DNA of 6,819 bases from JADJLQ01 sp034439915 (lineage in GTDB: Bacteria; Bacteroidota; Bacteroidia; Chitinophagales; Saprospiraceae): positions 1-6,819 of the forward strand of contig JAWXBI010000247.1 of NCBI GenBank assembly GCA_034439915.1, written 5' to 3'. Numbering within the stretch: position 1 is the stretch's first letter; the number at the start of each line of letters is the position of its first letter. A program made the translations under genes and the position numbers. Shown piece after piece: positions 6,641 through 6,819 of this stretch. The notes below the pieces were generated by a model. It saw nothing but the letters and a program-made list of their open reading frames with translations. It searched no databases and had not been told where the DNA came from.

Positions 6641-6700
6641 GGTTCCCAAAAAAAAGCTTAGAGGTCAATTAGGTCAAGATGAGTTAACGAAGCATTTTTC
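6641..6700 (+). repeat. Right copy of the degenerate direct repeat (partner 1-60)
   Basis: This copy has the same orientation as 1-60 and 42 of 60 positions are identical without gaps. It is preceded by another repeat module (6563-6610) and followed by the start of a further copy (6774 onward). It lies downstream of the mechanosensitive channel gene and is non-coding. Confidence 0.75.
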
Positions 6701-6720
6701 TTGCCTGATAGTTGGGCAAT

Positions 6721-6759
6721 CCAGAATCCCGAAGTGTCATCCCGGTAATCGGGATCTGG
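6721..6759. repeat. GC-rich palindrome (REP-like) in the right repeat block
   Basis: CCAGAATCCCGA (6721-6732) pairs with TCGGGATCTGG (6749-6759), giving 11 base pairs with one bulged A. An alternative inner hairpin pairs ATCCCG (6739-6744) with CGGGAT (6750-6755) around a 5-base loop. The TCATCCCGG...TCGGGAT form resembles dispersed palindromic repeats found in many bacterial genomes. It occupies the same slot as the unrelated hairpin at 77-118. Confidence 0.55.
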
Positions 6760-6773
6760 GGAACGCTACAGTT

Positions 6774-6819
6774 TGAGATTCGAATTAAAAATTAATTTGC
6801 TTACCAATAGTTCTATAAA
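6774..6819 (+). repeat. Third copy of the second repeat module, cut by the window end
   Basis: TGAGATTC at 6774-6781 is identical to 179-186. It is followed by an ATTAAAAATTAATTTGCTTA-like segment that aligns with both 189-206 and 6563-6581 after small indels. It lies about 220 bp after the previous module, which suggests that the repeat continues beyond the window. Confidence 0.5.

Noticed and set aside
1..6819. CRISPR array or rRNA
   Set aside because: There are no short regularly spaced identical repeats and no conserved rRNA segments. The repeats found here are long, degenerate and irregular.

Overview
The window looks like chromosomal DNA of a low-GC member of the Bacteroidota. This is an inference. 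The supports are A-rich leaders with no strong Shine-Dalgarno before the three large genes, one match to the TAnnTTTG promoter box of that phylum, and a relic of a transposase type that is common there. No 16S or other taxonomic marker is present, so the assignment is tentative.

Layout, left to right. Positions 1-291 are non-coding and hold a degenerate repeat block with a GC-rich hairpin. Positions 292-2475 (minus) encode a 727-residue sucrose-phosphate synthase with a fused C-terminal HAD phosphatase domain. Positions 2476-3542 are a 1.07-kb divergent intergenic region: first a stretch with no recognisable gene, then a badly decayed IS4-type transposase (about 2787-3440), then a short leader. 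Positions 3543-5018 (plus) encode a 491-residue five-bladed beta-propeller glycosidase-like protein related to GH32. Three bases later comes a possible 58-residue single-pass membrane protein (5022-5198), and then a doubtful 46-codon ORF (5207-5347). Positions 5440-6534 (plus) encode an MscS-family mechanosensitive channel. Positions 6535-6819 are non-coding and hold more of the repeat family seen at the left edge.

The three large genes fit one theme: making a sucrose-type compatible solute (synthase plus phosphatase), processing a sucrose- or fructoside-like sugar (GH32-like protein), and relieving turgor by releasing solutes (MscS). This is inferred from neighbourhood and is not proven. The synthase and the GH32-like gene diverge from a region disrupted by an old insertion sequence.

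The most unusual structural signal is that the three-gene block lies between copies of one degenerate repeat in the same orientation (1-60 with 6641-6700; 189-235 with 6563-6610; a further start at 6774-6801). At the right edge the repeat has a period of about 220 bp, and each copy carries a different GC-rich hairpin in the same slot.
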